From NCBI GenBank assembly GCA_011037195.1, contig JAAEAF010014515.1, forward strand, positions 62,001-126,000: 64,000 bases of DNA. The letters are read 5' to 3'. Source of the DNA: Triatoma infestans. Taxonomy: Eukaryota > Arthropoda > Insecta > Hemiptera > Reduviidae. Below, piece after piece: positions 11,001 through 26,000 of the stretch. Positions within the stretch are counted from its first letter, which is position 1. The number at the start of each line of letters is the position of its first letter. Position numbers and translations under genes: made by a program. The notes under the pieces were generated by a model. That model saw only the letters and a list, made by a program, of their open reading frames with translations, searched no databases and had not been told where the DNA came from.

Positions 11001-14000
11001 ATTTCATCAAGTGTAGGTCGTACACATTTCTTCACTTTGATCTTTCTATTTAATGAATCACGCACTGATGTGATTTCTTTTTCTCTAATATTCAAAACTT
11101 CTTCAAATATCTTTGTTTGTATATCTTTTGGTGGTGGTAATTTTACAGTTTCCGTTTTTACGGATTCAAAATAATCAATAAGATGGCTCACATCTTTTCT
11201 AGACTTTTGCGATACATTCTTCAGTGTATTATTATCATCTGTTTCACATCTAATAGCTCTATATAAATGGCCATCAGATGTTACACTTTCTTTTATATCC
11301 TCTAAACACTTAAAATTACTATTATACAAAGGCTTATTTACACCGAAATATTCGCTGTAATAACCAGAGTGGGGATATGAACGTACAGTTTTATTTATAT
11401 CATTATAATCAACTTCCATTCCACTTTTCACTGGGCCCATATTATCTTTTTCATCATGAGTATTAAATATTTCATTTCTATATCTTTCCACAGTGTTCGC
11501 TTCAAATCTATCCAATATATCTTTGAATGATTCAAAACTTTCACCTTCTTTATAAATACAGTTATTGTCAAGACTATCACTAGCTTGTTTATATACAGTA
11601 AAACTACTGTGTGATAACTGTCCTAATGATGAGAAATCATCACTTAGATTATTATCACCATTGATAACATGATCATTTTGAGATTCATAACCGGTATTAT
11701 TAAATATATTATATAATTTCTTGCAATAACTGCTATCTAATTTTTCATTTGTTAATTTTATGGCACTTATTATTTTATCTGTTTTTATAGGCACCATATA
11801 TTTATGGTAATTTTGTTCATAATTTTTAAATCCCAACGAACCAAAAACAGTATTGGTGGTTTTATTAACTTTTGTACGCGAACGTGGTGTTGGAACTGGT
11901 TCTACTGAAATCTGTTCTTCACCTGAAACAAATAATTTTTTTTTTATGGTCCAGATTTTTATGAAGCTACTTAGAATGTCTTGTTCGTTATTGGTTTCCG
12001 CACTATTATTGGGACAGGCCACAAATTTTGCAGGGAACTATAACTTGTGCACAAGTTTAGATTTTGGTGATACAGAATTAAACTTTTCTCTGCTAAAATA
12101 TCAAATGCATGACACAAAGTGAAGAAAAAGCAATCTGTAAATAGCAATAAGTTAACATTATTTTTAAAATAAGTTGCTCTGTTTGTTAAGTCGAATTGTT
12201 AAGTCGGATTGTTAAGTTGCAGAAAAAGTTGTTGGGTTTAAAATTTTTGGTTTATACGTATTTTAACTCTAAATAAAATATTTAAAACCTATAATCAAAT
12301 CTTTGTATCAAAACAAGAAAAATGTTGGTTGGCTGGGGCCAAGAAAAAACTTTTTAACTTTTAAGTTTATTTATCGACGTTTCGCACACCTTTGGTGTTC
12401 TTCCTCAGGATCTGCATGAAAAAAAAAGGAGAAAGAAATAGAAAAATTTTACAAATATGCAATTAGGAACAACAGAGAGTTAAACAACAGAAGCATTATA
12501 GAGAAGTATAAACAAAATATTAATCCACAAAAATGTAAAAATAAAAGAGAATTAGATAAAAAAAACTAAACTAAAAGGTTGAAAAATATTAACAATTGGA
12601 AATTAAAGAGAGACGATACCTGTTAAGCAGTGGTAGAGAGTTAGATGTTAGAAGGAGGTTATTGTGTGGTTGTGGACTAAGGTATGCTTGCAAAGAAATA
12701 TTGTAAGACAAAAAAAAAAAATTTAAAGTTGGGAAATTGATGAGAGGTGGAAGAGAAAAACAAATCAATAAGTAACTATACTTAATACCATAAATAAGTG
12801 AATAAAAATAAAACGAAAAATGGGTGAGAGGATAAAAGTTGGATATTGTAATTTACTTGAGGAGAAAGTGATGATGTCCTTGTCTTTTTTGTAGGTGATG
12901 GAATTGGGATTAAAGTTAATGTGGATAGATTCAGAGAAATGATAAATGAAGTGATACGTGGTTAAGTAAGAAGAGAAATCAAGGGAATGGGCAAGTTTAA
13001 GTGTATGTTTCGTGAGGGCACTACTTTTGGTTTTTTGTTAGATATGTCCAATTCACGTCTCTTTAGTAAGTGTTGTTTTGATTCACCAATGTAACACGCG
13101 TTAGAGTTTGGTGCAGGATATAGGTTTTTAAAAGATTGTTTTTTAGTTCAGGGAATGTTTGAAGATGAGGTGACTTGAATAAACATTTGTAGTAGAATAA
13201 TATGATTTTTGTTGATAGTCATTCCCGAATGAAAGGGCAGATAGGTTAGTGGCTCGGTAGTAAATTTTGTTTAATGAAATTGATTTTATGATGATTTGGA
13301 AGAAAATGTAAACTGAGTTGTTGTGGAGCTAGTGGGAATTAATCCCGCCTCTGCAAATTAATCACGTAATAATAATAATGCAACTATATGTGCAAGACAT
13401 ATATAAATTATTTCAACAAGAAAGCACATTGCAATGGCACGTATAACAATTACAATGGTTCTGGGTTCGACTCTCGTTCCAGGGCATAGCCTTTTAAATG
13501 TATAAATAGTTCTAATATTTATACAGGAAAGTAGTTGCTAAGTATACGACCAAAAACTTGACTGTATATTCAAACATGTAAATTTGACGCCTGTTCGACT
13601 GGAGGTAGGTCTCTAATCCATATTTGAGATCTTTAAACGTATCACTTGAAAAGATAAAGAGCTGAATATACCTTCCTATCACCAAATGAGGACTATCAAA
13701 TTATAAGATGCAAGATTGTACGTTATTTAAAAAACAAAGAAGCGGTGAAATGTAAAATATAATCATACTGATTAATTATTACAAATAGTAATTATAATTA
13801 ATTTAACTTACTCATATTTTTAAACATGCCATTTTAAAATTGCACAATTTTACATAATTTCCTCACTTACACTCTAACCACACATAAATTAAGTACAGTA
13901 TTGACTGGTTTATTTTTGTTGTACAACTTTTCAGTGAGACATAATAGTGAAATCTTACTAGTGTTTCCCTCTAATAAGCAATGCTTACTTTCATACTACT

Positions 14001-17000
14001 TTATTTGTTAAAAATCAATATTTTCTTTTTGCCTAAGGATTTGATGTCAGTCCCTTTTTTTTAATAAAAGAAGAAAAAAAAAAGAATTAACTTATTAACT
14101 ATAATCTGTACTAATAAATACTTGTCCTTACATTTACAAATAAGACAAAGATCTCGGTAGCTCGGAAGCTATCATTGGATCATCAATTTCAGTAGCTATT
14201 TGATAGCGTATTGCGTTAAAATATGATTCTTCTATAGGTTTTTGTAAAACGCTAAGCAGATCGAAACCTGAAAAATGAAATGATTATAAATTATCTATGC
14301 ACTTCGTCAGAACAGTACACAATACACCTAAACTATATACACTCTACTCTTTACAGACAAAGATAAACACAGTACACAAACTAGAGTCTCCGTCCCTAGT
14401 TAATTGGCCTAAGCCAAGGGAGAAGGAAGGGATTGGCTCAATGGTAGCGCACAGGACTAGCAACGCGGAGGTCCCGAGTTTGAATCCGACTTTCTTTTCC
14501 TAGGAGCCTCTACAACTTACTGTCCGGTGATGGGCAGTGTTGTCTGTAGCTAGAGAACACTGCTTGGAGGCCGGTAGAGCACTGAGAAGGCTCCGAGGGA
14601 CAGAATAGATCTTTCAATTGAAGTGCAATAATCTCCTACAATAATCTACAATCTACATATAAATAAAGGTGGTGGAATTATACTTTTTTACCAGAATGTA
14701 AGGACATTTTATGGCAATAGGTTCTGTTTCAAATTTAGAAGGCCTAGAGTCATTGCCAATTCGATTCGCCTGCCAACTACCAAACAGCAAGCATAACTAA
14801 TGTTCTCTAAAATTTGTAAGCATATTTACCTGTAGAATCAACTATCTTGCCTTGCCGTGATGATGATGAATTCGTACCACCATCATAATGTAACCTTTGA
14901 CCTTTATAAATTTGTGAAAGTACTAATTCAATTGGATTACGTGAAGTTTGGACTGCACGCAAAACTTCTTTATAGGGAATATTTAACACAGACAGGCCAT
15001 TTATTGCTTGTATTTGATCACCTGGAAATTATAAATTCATCACCAATAATAAAAACAAATTTAAAAATGACTATTTGTAAAAACAAACAAATAATTTGAA
15101 AATTTTAAATACCGGAATATATAAGACCACAATTATAAGCAGGAGTTCCTTTAATAGTTGAAATTATATAAGCGTGGCCATCTTTTCCTTCGGTAACTTG
15201 TAAACCTACAGCACCATCCTTTCCTCTTTCTAATCTATTTTAGGCATTTTAAAAATTGGTATAATATACTAAAAATATTATGCATTTCGTAATATAAGAA
15301 TATCTGCATACCTAACTTTAGTTAATACCCTATCATTTATAAATGCAGCTTCGTTAAATTTTTCAGCTAATGAACCGCTTATACTTTCTTGGAAATCTGC
15401 ATGAAATTTATCATCTTCAGATTTAATATTTGTATCTAGAAAATGGTAAAGAATAATTAAGGTAATATAAGCATTAAAAATGAAGAAATAAATTTAAAAG
15501 GAAGCAGGAATAGATAAGTTTTCAACAAATTGATGTTTTATATTAATTTAAAACTGAAATTAAACCCAGTGACCAATGTATAAAAATGATTATTGTATAC
15601 TATTTGATTTGATTGATTATTATAAGATGATCATTTTATAATAGATCGTGCTGATGTGTGTTTTGGAATTTTTCCACTAATTAGTTTGTTACTAAATTCT
15701 CTTGTGTTATTGTTTCATTATTATTATTTTTATTTAAAAAAAAAAACAAAAAACAATAGTGTAAATAGTAAATAGTTATAAATAGTAATTCTACCTATAA
15801 AAAGAAATATTCAGATCGTGTCAAACTTTATAAATTGGGTTTTCATCACAAATAAATGTTTCGAAAAAATCTGATGTGAAGCACTCACATGACTACATGA
15901 CTCTCTTATTGCAATCAATGCAATTTACTTGACAAATTTTTTAAGTGCTAGCTCAGGGGTTATACATTTATATCTGATCGGACGTTGTGGGAGCCCTCTA
16001 CCTCAACCAACAAAGATTGTATAACGGCAGATTAAATTGAAATTTAATTGACATATGTTCGCCAAAAATACCCCGAAAAATCAATTCCATCGGAAAAATG
16101 TTTCAAATAAAAGCGATAAGATTTTATCATCGCAGTTAACATTCCAAGTTTAAAGAAAATCGTTGTGCATTTTCGAGAAAATTCCATTCAGAAACCTTTT
16201 CTATAAAGTCGCATTTCCAGTTAACCGATTTTCTTTAAATTTGGAATTCCACAAATGCTTCTAATGTAAATTAATATTGTATGGGTAGTAAAACTATAAA
16301 TTAATGGAGTGGTACTTTAGAGGAAAGCTTAAAGTTACTGTTCCCCCAGAGCCCCCAAAAATAAATTTTTCCTGAAAAATGTTTCAAATGAAAATGATAG
16401 GCATTTATATTTTTAGATAGTACATGAAGTTTAAACAAAATCATTGGACCCGTTTTCAAAAAAAAAATTGCGAAAAACTATACACAAAAAATTAGTAAAG
16501 GCGCATTCCAGTGGACGGATTTTGACCGAAATCATCGTATCAGATACAGTGAAAAATAAGATTTGAACTACAGCGATTTTTCGTTTTTAATATACATTCT
16601 GTTCACCCAAATATACACATATACAGACTATTCCCTACAAATTTTTTTTTAGTACCTAGGGGACTTCAAAACTTTCTCCTTACTGGGAGTAAGAGAAAGT
16701 ATAATTCTAATTAGCTAACGGCCCTCTAAATGATTACGATCTGATAATCCTTGTTTGTATGAACAAAATATCTCAAATACGAAAAATCGTTGGAAGCTTA
16801 AATATGATATTCCGTTTTGACCACACCTGTATTTGATAGGAAAGTTTCGCTCGAAATCCCTCAGCCGGAAGTGCTGCAATTGGACTAACAGGTTTTTAAT
16901 CGCGATTTTCCCAAAAATGGCTCTCCAAAGATTTTCTTTAAATTTCGCATTCGAGTAACACTCATGAAGCTTTCATTTTTATTTGAAACATTATTCCAAG

Positions 17001-20000
17001 AAAATTGATTTTTGGATATTAAAGGAGAAACAATGAAGTTAAAACTTTCCTATAAACTACCATTGTAGTGCAGATTTTGTCTTATAGAAATACAAATAGT
17101 AATTTTTTATAATTCTTTGCATATTGTGCTTCGTTACTCACTTAATACATATGCTTCAGGTAATGGTGACACTAAATCTAAATGTGAAGAAAATCTCAGA
17201 TCATGTTGTGAATTGCTATAAATTGCTCGAGTACCCATTAATACTCTTCTCCTAGCGCCAATATTTCTAGAAACCGCTTCATTATCTGTAACAGCAACAA
17301 CCACCATATTTATACAAATATTAATAGTAATTATTATTTATTTATTTAAATCTGCTTAAAAGCTTAACATATTACTCAGAGAGTGAAGAGATTATAATTA
17401 CAAATAATAAAAAACCTCAAATAACATTAGAATTAGAAATAATATACACAATTATTTTTTACAAACAAAAGATTCTGCCTGATATCATTAAGCCAAACAA
17501 TCAAGGCAATAGAATAATTATCAATTTAACAAATGTATACTGTTAATCTATATCTTTAATTGGTACACTTTTAATCATGTTAATTCATAGAATATATTCA
17601 TACTCTGAGTATATATTCATGTTCTGAAGTGAACGAGTTTTACAAAACTAAAAGAAGAAAAAATTATATGTATATACCAAAGAACTTGCAGATTGACTAA
17701 AATTACTAATAAAATAAAAATAATCTATTTAATTATTACATAATAATACCGTAATAGCAAAGAACGTAACTTAAGGCCTTCACTTAGAAAAAAATAAAAA
17801 TTATCTTTAGACTTAGTTACACTTTGTTTCTGATAATAAAAGCTGCTCCATCTGTTAAGAGTAACATATTATGATAGAAATGTATCGGTCCCTTGCACCT
17901 GGAACATGGAACACTCCAAGAGAAAATACGGAATACTGTCCAAAACATTGTCACATAATGCACAAGATTAATCAGGGCAGAATTCTATAAGGAATGCCTC
18001 ATTTCTTTTAGAAAAACACGCGCGGTCTTGCTCCCAACCATTCTGCTCTAGGCAGCTGTTCTCACCTTATTTACGTGAATATTAAATTTTAAGTAATCTT
18101 CTTAAAGACTAACCAAGCTAATGTTTCGGTAATATAGATTAAACGAAATTCAAGACAAATTAACGAAATTAACTCTCTCTCTAGATAGCAAAATATTTTT
18201 TTTATTCCATCTAAAATAAAAGTTTTGTTTCTTTCAATGTAATCCGCGTGTATCTCCAACCAAATAATCAACATATCTAATTTAGTCAAGTAGGTGCAAA
18301 GCCCAATTAAACGGGACTGAAGTGCAACCTATTAATAAAGAGAGCCTTTGAAAGCACTGCTTCGGTATCGTTGGGCATATTCAACCGACAAGTCCATCAT
18401 CCTATCATTCTTTAAAACATTCAGAAACCATGCCAGTTTCAAGACGCACAAAAGTATTGGGGGTATTTCGAGGGAGATGGAATAAGGATTTATAAAATGT
18501 AAACTGGCTTACTCCATGAAATAGGCCCCAAACTTCTGAGGCATACAGACGGATGCTAGCGGACAAAGAATCAAATAAAAACGTTTAGACTGCCACCCAT
18601 CTATCTAATTTACTACGCCTAAGATTAGTAACCACTTGAGTACAACAATTAGAAAGAAAAAAAATTGTCAATACTAGTGAACTTCCCGGACTCCCAATTC
18701 GGTTCGACGGTACATATTATTATTTACTACTGCTACTAATAATAATAAAAGTCAGTTAGCATGAAAAAAACATTAATAATTTACCTTGTAATAGCGTAGC
18801 CGACCTTGGTAACTGTGAAACGCTAACACTTGACAATGGAGTTCGAGCTGGAGAACAAACCCTCGATTCTCTGCAGCTTTCACTTCTAATGCTGAAAATG
18901 AGAAAATCTGGTTTATGTGAAATTATGTTTGCTTATCCAGATAATTTTACTGGATGAATTATTAAAAATGTTATTTACTAACGCGCAATGTGTTGCAGTC
19001 TTTCCTCTGAATATTGCACGATCCGGGCTTAAAAGGCTTGCCGCTCTTCTTAATGCACTAAATTCTGTTCTTTTTTCTGGTGATACATGCAATACCTTAT
19101 TACGTCCATCTCTTTCCTTAATGCTAAATTCTAAATTAGAAAAAAATTTCTGTCACATTAACAATATGTAAAATAATGGCCTTGCTTTTCCAAAAAAATT
19201 CCAGTATACTATCAGAAAAAGAATTTAACAAGTGGTTAATTTTTCATTAAAAGAATATGAAACCATTATGGCTAAGTTAAAAACCATTAAATCATATAAT
19301 TACCATCAGCAAGACTTTGAAGACTAGTAACTTCATTAGTTAGTTTCATAAAAAATTTATGGTGAAGCCAGGCCAATCGGAAGAAGTAAAAACTTCTGCA
19401 ACAAAAATCAAAATAATTTTATAATTATGTAAATATAAAAATGTTGATTATAACAGATTTGAAAATAGATAGGTGTACTCTCTGCAATAGCAACTGCTGA
19501 GTGCAGCAAGCCACATTGAACTGTTTAGATAAATTCAATGAATTCAGCTCAAAATGTTTCCAAATTATCAAGATGACAGATCTACAATTTTGTGTACCTC
19601 ATGCTGGTAAGAGCAAGTATTGCTATCGTATCACAATTTTCGAATAACTCTAACCTATATTGTTTATCTGTGCTGAGAATTTTTAAAATTGATAGTGTAA
19701 GTGATCAACAATTTGTCTTTTACTTCTGCTTTTACCAAATGTTGCAAAAATATAACGGAAAAAACACACTACGCCTAAAACCTTCGTGTTAAAAATATAT
19801 GGTCAATTCTCGAAAATCTTTTTTTTTCTTCTATGAAAAACCTCAAAACATACATTTCCGATGAAAACTCAAAAATATGACACCCGATCGCAATGCTTCC
19901 TCTTCCCAGTGGAGTTAAGAAAGTAAAAAGCAAGCAAGCATCTGATAGAAAGGTATTTCATTTTTCTGGCAGTAAGGTAGACTCTGTTTAAGCAATTTTC

Positions 20001-23000
20001 ATACGCGTTAAAAAAAATTCCACGGGAAAAACCGCGAGAATAAAGGGAGAGTTATATATCGAACAAAGCAAGAAACCTATGCGAATCACAACACAAAACA
20101 GAGCATCTACAAATTTTTCTAAACTTTTAAAAATTACAAAACTTACTTATTATCTTCCAGTTTTAATTTGTATTTAGAATCTGCTGAAACGATCTCGAAA
20201 AAATGTTTAGAATAAGATAATTTCTTTATATCCGGCCATTGGAATGTATAATGTGGCTCTCTTACGGTAATAGAGTTGAAATCCCTTTTATAGCTAAGTA
20301 CCACACCTTTAGAATTTACACCTAACCACATTTCCGTTGTAGTATCCTCTTTGCCAACCTGAAAACAATAGTTTTTTTTATTTTCAATAAATATTAAATA
20401 CAATTATGACAAAATTGTTTGCAATAATAATATAACATTGTTTAAAATTCAGTTTTCCTATGTCCGGTTTATGCAACGGGCCCTATTATACAGAAATAGC
20501 AACTAGTCTGGAGAATGCAGAAGGCAGAATACTATGGCATGGGTAAAAGGACACGCTGGAATCGTCGCTAAAGAAGAAGTCGACGATCTTGCAAAACATC
20601 CATACAATTGGGAGAATACATTCCCATTGTGGGTTTAGGAAATGTAGATAATAATGTCCAAGTTATTGTTTGGCCGCATGGCTAGAGCTGTATAAACGTG
20701 ATAAAGAAAAGGAAAGGCAGATATTACGCTGATAGCCTGAAATCCCCAATAACCCATGGTTTTTGATACTGGAAGGAGAAAGGCAGCTTTACACACACAG
20801 TCAAATGCAACTTAGGTTTAACCACAACCTCACGAAGTCGCATCTATACCAAATAAAGATCACAAACAGATCTAAACGTGGATGTGGTGTCTGAGAAGAT
20901 GGTGATATTTATCATTTACTCTCTACTTGTTGCAGCAAATATAGCTCTCACAACGTGAAAAGTTTTTAAGTGAACGTGTCCGCACATGTACAATTCCCAT
21001 GTAGTGCCAAATCATAATGGATCCAGAAGTGCTACGATGCATATACAGTTTCATTAAAGGGAATGGAATAAAAATGTAGATAGTGAATCCTATAGAAAAG
21101 GATTCATGATTTTAACATAAACATACATACACAGCTCTATAACACACAGATTCAACTAACATTTACAGTACTAAGTCACTGGGTCACATTAATTAACCAT
21201 TCTTTAAACATATTGTGAGAATTGTCACATAATTAACCCAAAATTCTCTCATTAAAAAGTTATTCTCCAGGAAGAAATCGAAAGCAAAGACATTCTATCA
21301 CAAATCTACAAAGACCTTGCGATGCTCAGAGAATGAAGAAGTGGAAGAGTCTGTAGAGCTATTACTGCAAATACAGAAATGCATGAACTTTGAAAAGATG
21401 GGGCTGGTTTTTTTCCATCAATATATTTAAGTTGCGTGGCTGCCATATTCAAGGTTTTTTCGCTTTCAATAAAAACTAAAATGGTTAATGTAAACAAAAA
21501 CTACAAACAAATAAATAAGTTTTTCTATTTACCATAGTGGCGGTAACATAATGAGTACCATATTCAACAAGAGACATTATATTTGAGATGAACATCTCTT
21601 CAGCTCTGCCTGGATCCAGGCTAGCACGTTGGCGATGTAATGTTATAAGCTCCCTCTCAGATCCTTCACCTTCAGGCATATAATGTTCCAATAAGAAATA
21701 ACAGTTTGTGGAATCCTTAAAAAGAATATAATGATATTTATCTATCATTTTTTTGACAAAAAGTAATGACTGATTTAACAAATGTTTTAATTATTATAAA
21801 AAAATTTATGGGCAACCGGGTAAAACTCCATCCTTCACATTACTGCAAACAGTGCAGTTACTTAAGAACTTGCAGTTGGAAGGGAAGGTAGTCCGCCTAA
21901 TATGGGTTAAGGGACACTCCGGGTTAAGAGGTAACGAAACGGCGGACCTAAGGGCGAGAAGTGCGGCCTCTTCTTGTCTACCCATAGATAAAATGTTATT
22001 AGTTGCTGATATTAAAAATTATGGAAAAGCCCAATATTATAAGGAGTGGAGTGTCGAATACGAGAAACTGAGGAATGTTAAAGAAACGTTTTATTTTGAT
22101 TTACAACCCCACATTCCCACTAAGCCATGGTTCCATGCCTTCAGCGAAAGTAGGAAGTTTTATACCTTAATATGCAGGATGAGGTTCAACCATAACTTCA
22201 GTCCTCACCACCCGGGTCGTATAGGGATCACGATTGATCCCAAATGTCCATGCCCACCTGATGCAAAAATTGATGCGGAACGCATCATTTTAGCTTGAGG
22301 AAAATACTCCAATGGAAGAGAATTGTTATGGGACTCCATAGTTGAAGCTGGTTATACACTACCCCCGAACCTAAATTCTATTTTAAATAACCACAAGACA
22401 AACATAGAACTCTATAACTTCATAAAGAAACATGATATAGATCTGTAAATAAACCTACAATATATATAAATAGTCACAAACAAACACTAGACACAATATA
22501 ATGTCCACAATTAAGGAGTTAATAATTTGGCGATCTGCAAAGTACAGGAAGCCAAAAAAAAAAATAATTGATCTGTAAAATGATTACCTGATCACCAAAT
22601 TCAGCTTGTAATGCTAGCCCTGCTAATGCAAGGAGTTGATGTTTTTCAGCACGTAATTGTCTTTCTAATAAGCTTCTTCTTAATTGCAAGTATAACATAT
22701 GCTTCCATTTCCAAGATCTGAAAATTATTAGATTCTTAGCTAACTATAAGTAGCAATACTTAGTTTAGAGCACTGGTCCTTAAGGTTTATAGTACTTGGC
22801 AGTCCATAACACTGATGTACTGTTGGGATTTACTACACAGTCGGTTGAGTCTTGATTTGTTTAAAACATAAAACTAGAGTTTTGAAAATATTTTTATTTA
22901 TGCTAAATCAGCAAATTTAAGGTTTTAAAATGACAATTACATTAGTTATTATTATTATTATTCAAGGAAGGGGAGGGCAAAACCCTACGCTATCCAAAGC

Positions 23001-26000
23001 CTCCCTGGGCCCCTAAGGAATAACAACTACTAGGTCTGGAACAAAAGTCCAGGCCCAGGTTTTACCCATCTAAGTTTCACCACAGACCGAACGAATCGGA
23101 CCAAAACCTTAAAAGGACATAGCTTAAGACCCTCTACCGATATCCTATTTCGGCTGAAGGTCCTAAACCTAATCTCCTCACAGCCCAAACAATCCGTCAT
23201 CAGATGCATGGGTGTTTCCTCTCCGTCTCACAAACTCTACAAAAGGGGTCAGGCATGAGACCCATTGTATAGAGATGTCTCCTTAAGCCACAATGCCCAG
23301 TGAGGAAGCCAACCAGATGCCTGAGAGAGGTCCGTGAAAGACATCGGATCCCGCTATTCAAAGCTCCGTCCAGACCCCCAATGAGCATCTTATACTGCCG
23401 ACAACCCACTGCGGTCATCCATAAGGATGAGTGCTGCGAGGTCATGCACGTCTGGAAGCCTGACAAACATGTGCCAGAAGACACATCAACAGCAGGCTCA
23501 GGACCAATGAAAGGGAGAGAGGTGCCTAATTTGGCAAAGCTATCCACCTCCTCATTCCCAAAGATTCCCATTTGACCTGGAACCCAGACCAGAAGCACAT
23601 ACTTCAATGAAGAAAGCTCTTCCAGTCTTTCAGAACATTCCAACCAATCTGGAAGTGAAGCCACATGAGCTAAGCGCCTTCAACGCAACCTGGCTGTCCC
23701 AGCAGATACAAACACCTTTTAAACTAGTGTTACGCACCCTCTCATCCAAAATACAACAAATAATTGCATAAACCTCAGCCTGGAAAACGGTGGCCTACTC
23801 ATCAAGAGGCACCGCCAAATGAACTCCCGTCTCAAAATAGACGGCAGCCCGAGACCTACCATCCATCCTGGAACTGTCCGTGCAGCATCGGAGATAATTC
23901 TCAGGAATCACCCCAGACGGACCCAGGGTAATTACATTAGTTATTTATTGAAATTACAATAAACAAAATATATAAGCAAATACACTATGATGCACAATTT
24001 GGACAAAATTATTTGACGAGTTTTACATAACTGCTTACTGCATTATGTACATAAAATATTTGACTTATTATCTATCGTTTGTCAACGGACAAAACTAGTA
24101 AGCTTGTGTGTGTTTATAGCGAAAAATTGAAAAATAATTAAACATCCGGTTGATGTGTTTTGCCAAAAACCTTCGAGTCAGATGCGGTGGTAGTACCTAA
24201 CGGAATACCAAATTTGAGCTTCCTGCGATTTTTCGTTTTGAAATATTTTGTTTACCACTCATACAGTCCCACAAACATACATACATACATACATACATAC
24301 ATACACTCATATATATACGAAACTTTGATACGATCGTAATACTTGCTCTTACAAGCAGTAAGAGAAATTTAAAGAAAATCTGATTTGAGAAACTCAAACA
24401 ATGCCTCTTACAGCAATTCTCACACTTCCAATTGAAAAATTCTTTTTAAAGTTGGAATATTGTCCATTCTGTCAACATCTGCCTCTAAACCGCATCACGG
24501 TATTGCGCATCTGACCGCGTCTATCATGCCCATCTGATGAAGCCGTCAACTGCTAGATTAAAAAGCACCAAGCTCCATCCCTGACTGTTAGGATTCGTAC
24601 ACAAAAATCACCAAATACGAGCATGAACCAGTCTACAAATCGCAATCATTGAAACAACTCAGTTTTAACAAACATTCAAAGAAACAACGATAAGTTCTCT
24701 AGAAATTGTCGATCAGCTAGCTAACTAGTAACATATAAACGATCGCAAACTGAGAGTTTTAAGTACTGCAGATTCGCAGCAGATATTAGGAATTAGACAA
24801 TAATAATTTATTAAATTCGAAACAATTTACCTTGTTCCTCTCAATGATGGAAGATAAAGTCTAAACCTAAGATATAGTGTGAATGGAGGCTGTCTGTTCC
24901 TTGACTTGGACCAACTAGAGGGAGCTACTTTAGAAAGACGATACTCTCCAGGTGGAAATACAAAATCGTCCGATATTAGACAGGCAAGACCCACAGTAAC
25001 GCTATATTCCACATTTTCTCGTTGCACCACAATCTGTAAAGAAATAAATTAAATTAAATGCTAAATTATGGCATACATGTTGATGAAGTGACATTTAATT
25101 CACTATCGCTTTTGCAAAAAGTTATTTTATTTTCAAGCATCTCTCTCTGTAGAACAGACGACTCAAAAAAAAAAATCACAGAAACTTGTTCGACCATTTA
25201 TGAATTGATTCATCCACATTTAGAAGTTCGCATCGTTAAGCAATCGCATTACTGAGCGATCGGAAGTTAATTTCAGTATCAAATCTTTCTTCTGCAAAAC
25301 TCTGATTCGATTATTATGTTACATAAACTTTCCTAATTTATTTGTAAAACATTTTAAAATCCAAGAGGTAAATAAATGTTCTAAACGTATTTTTCATTAC
25401 AGCCTAATTAAGTCTTTATTTATAATAAATATAAACAAAACAATTAAACTTCTCTACAAATCACAGCCCAATTAATACAAACTAATTATTTCACAACACC
25501 TTTTAGCAATTTATCGGACATTATTATTCTAACCACATTTCTATTCTTTTTCAATTTATAAAAAATAATAAGTATATAATGATGTTAGTTTACTCGTGAG
25601 ATTGTTTTTAAAAGAATTTATTACAATAAACTTAAATACCTGAAAAATATCAGCAAATGTAGTGGATGAAGTATCGCAGGTGATTTCCAATTTTTGACCA
25701 TTCAATAATACAACCAATACTTTTCTTTTATGGGATATCTGCATATGAATATAACAAAAAAGTATATAAAAACTAGCTTCAGTGCCTTATTATATTTAAC
25801 CATTGTTTCCTATTGATTCAATTATAAAAAAGTTTTATAATTCAATTTTTTTTCCAATAATAGACTTGGGCAAATTAATAATTAACTTAAAATTTACATT
25901 AAGCAGTTCAAGTAATAAAATAAACATTCAACATAATGCTGGAATCTAGGACCGTATCATGACTGGAAGTGCTGCCCCAAGTGGTAATGACGGGAAGTTC

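Noticed and set aside
14429..14505. Functional tRNA gene
   Set aside because: A and B boxes are present but acceptor and anticodon stems do not pair, and the body is shared with other SINE copies.
18785..18891. Alternative frame through the 18.8-kb exon
   Set aside because: It is open (for example LEVKAAENRGF) but does not match the phase of the following exon.
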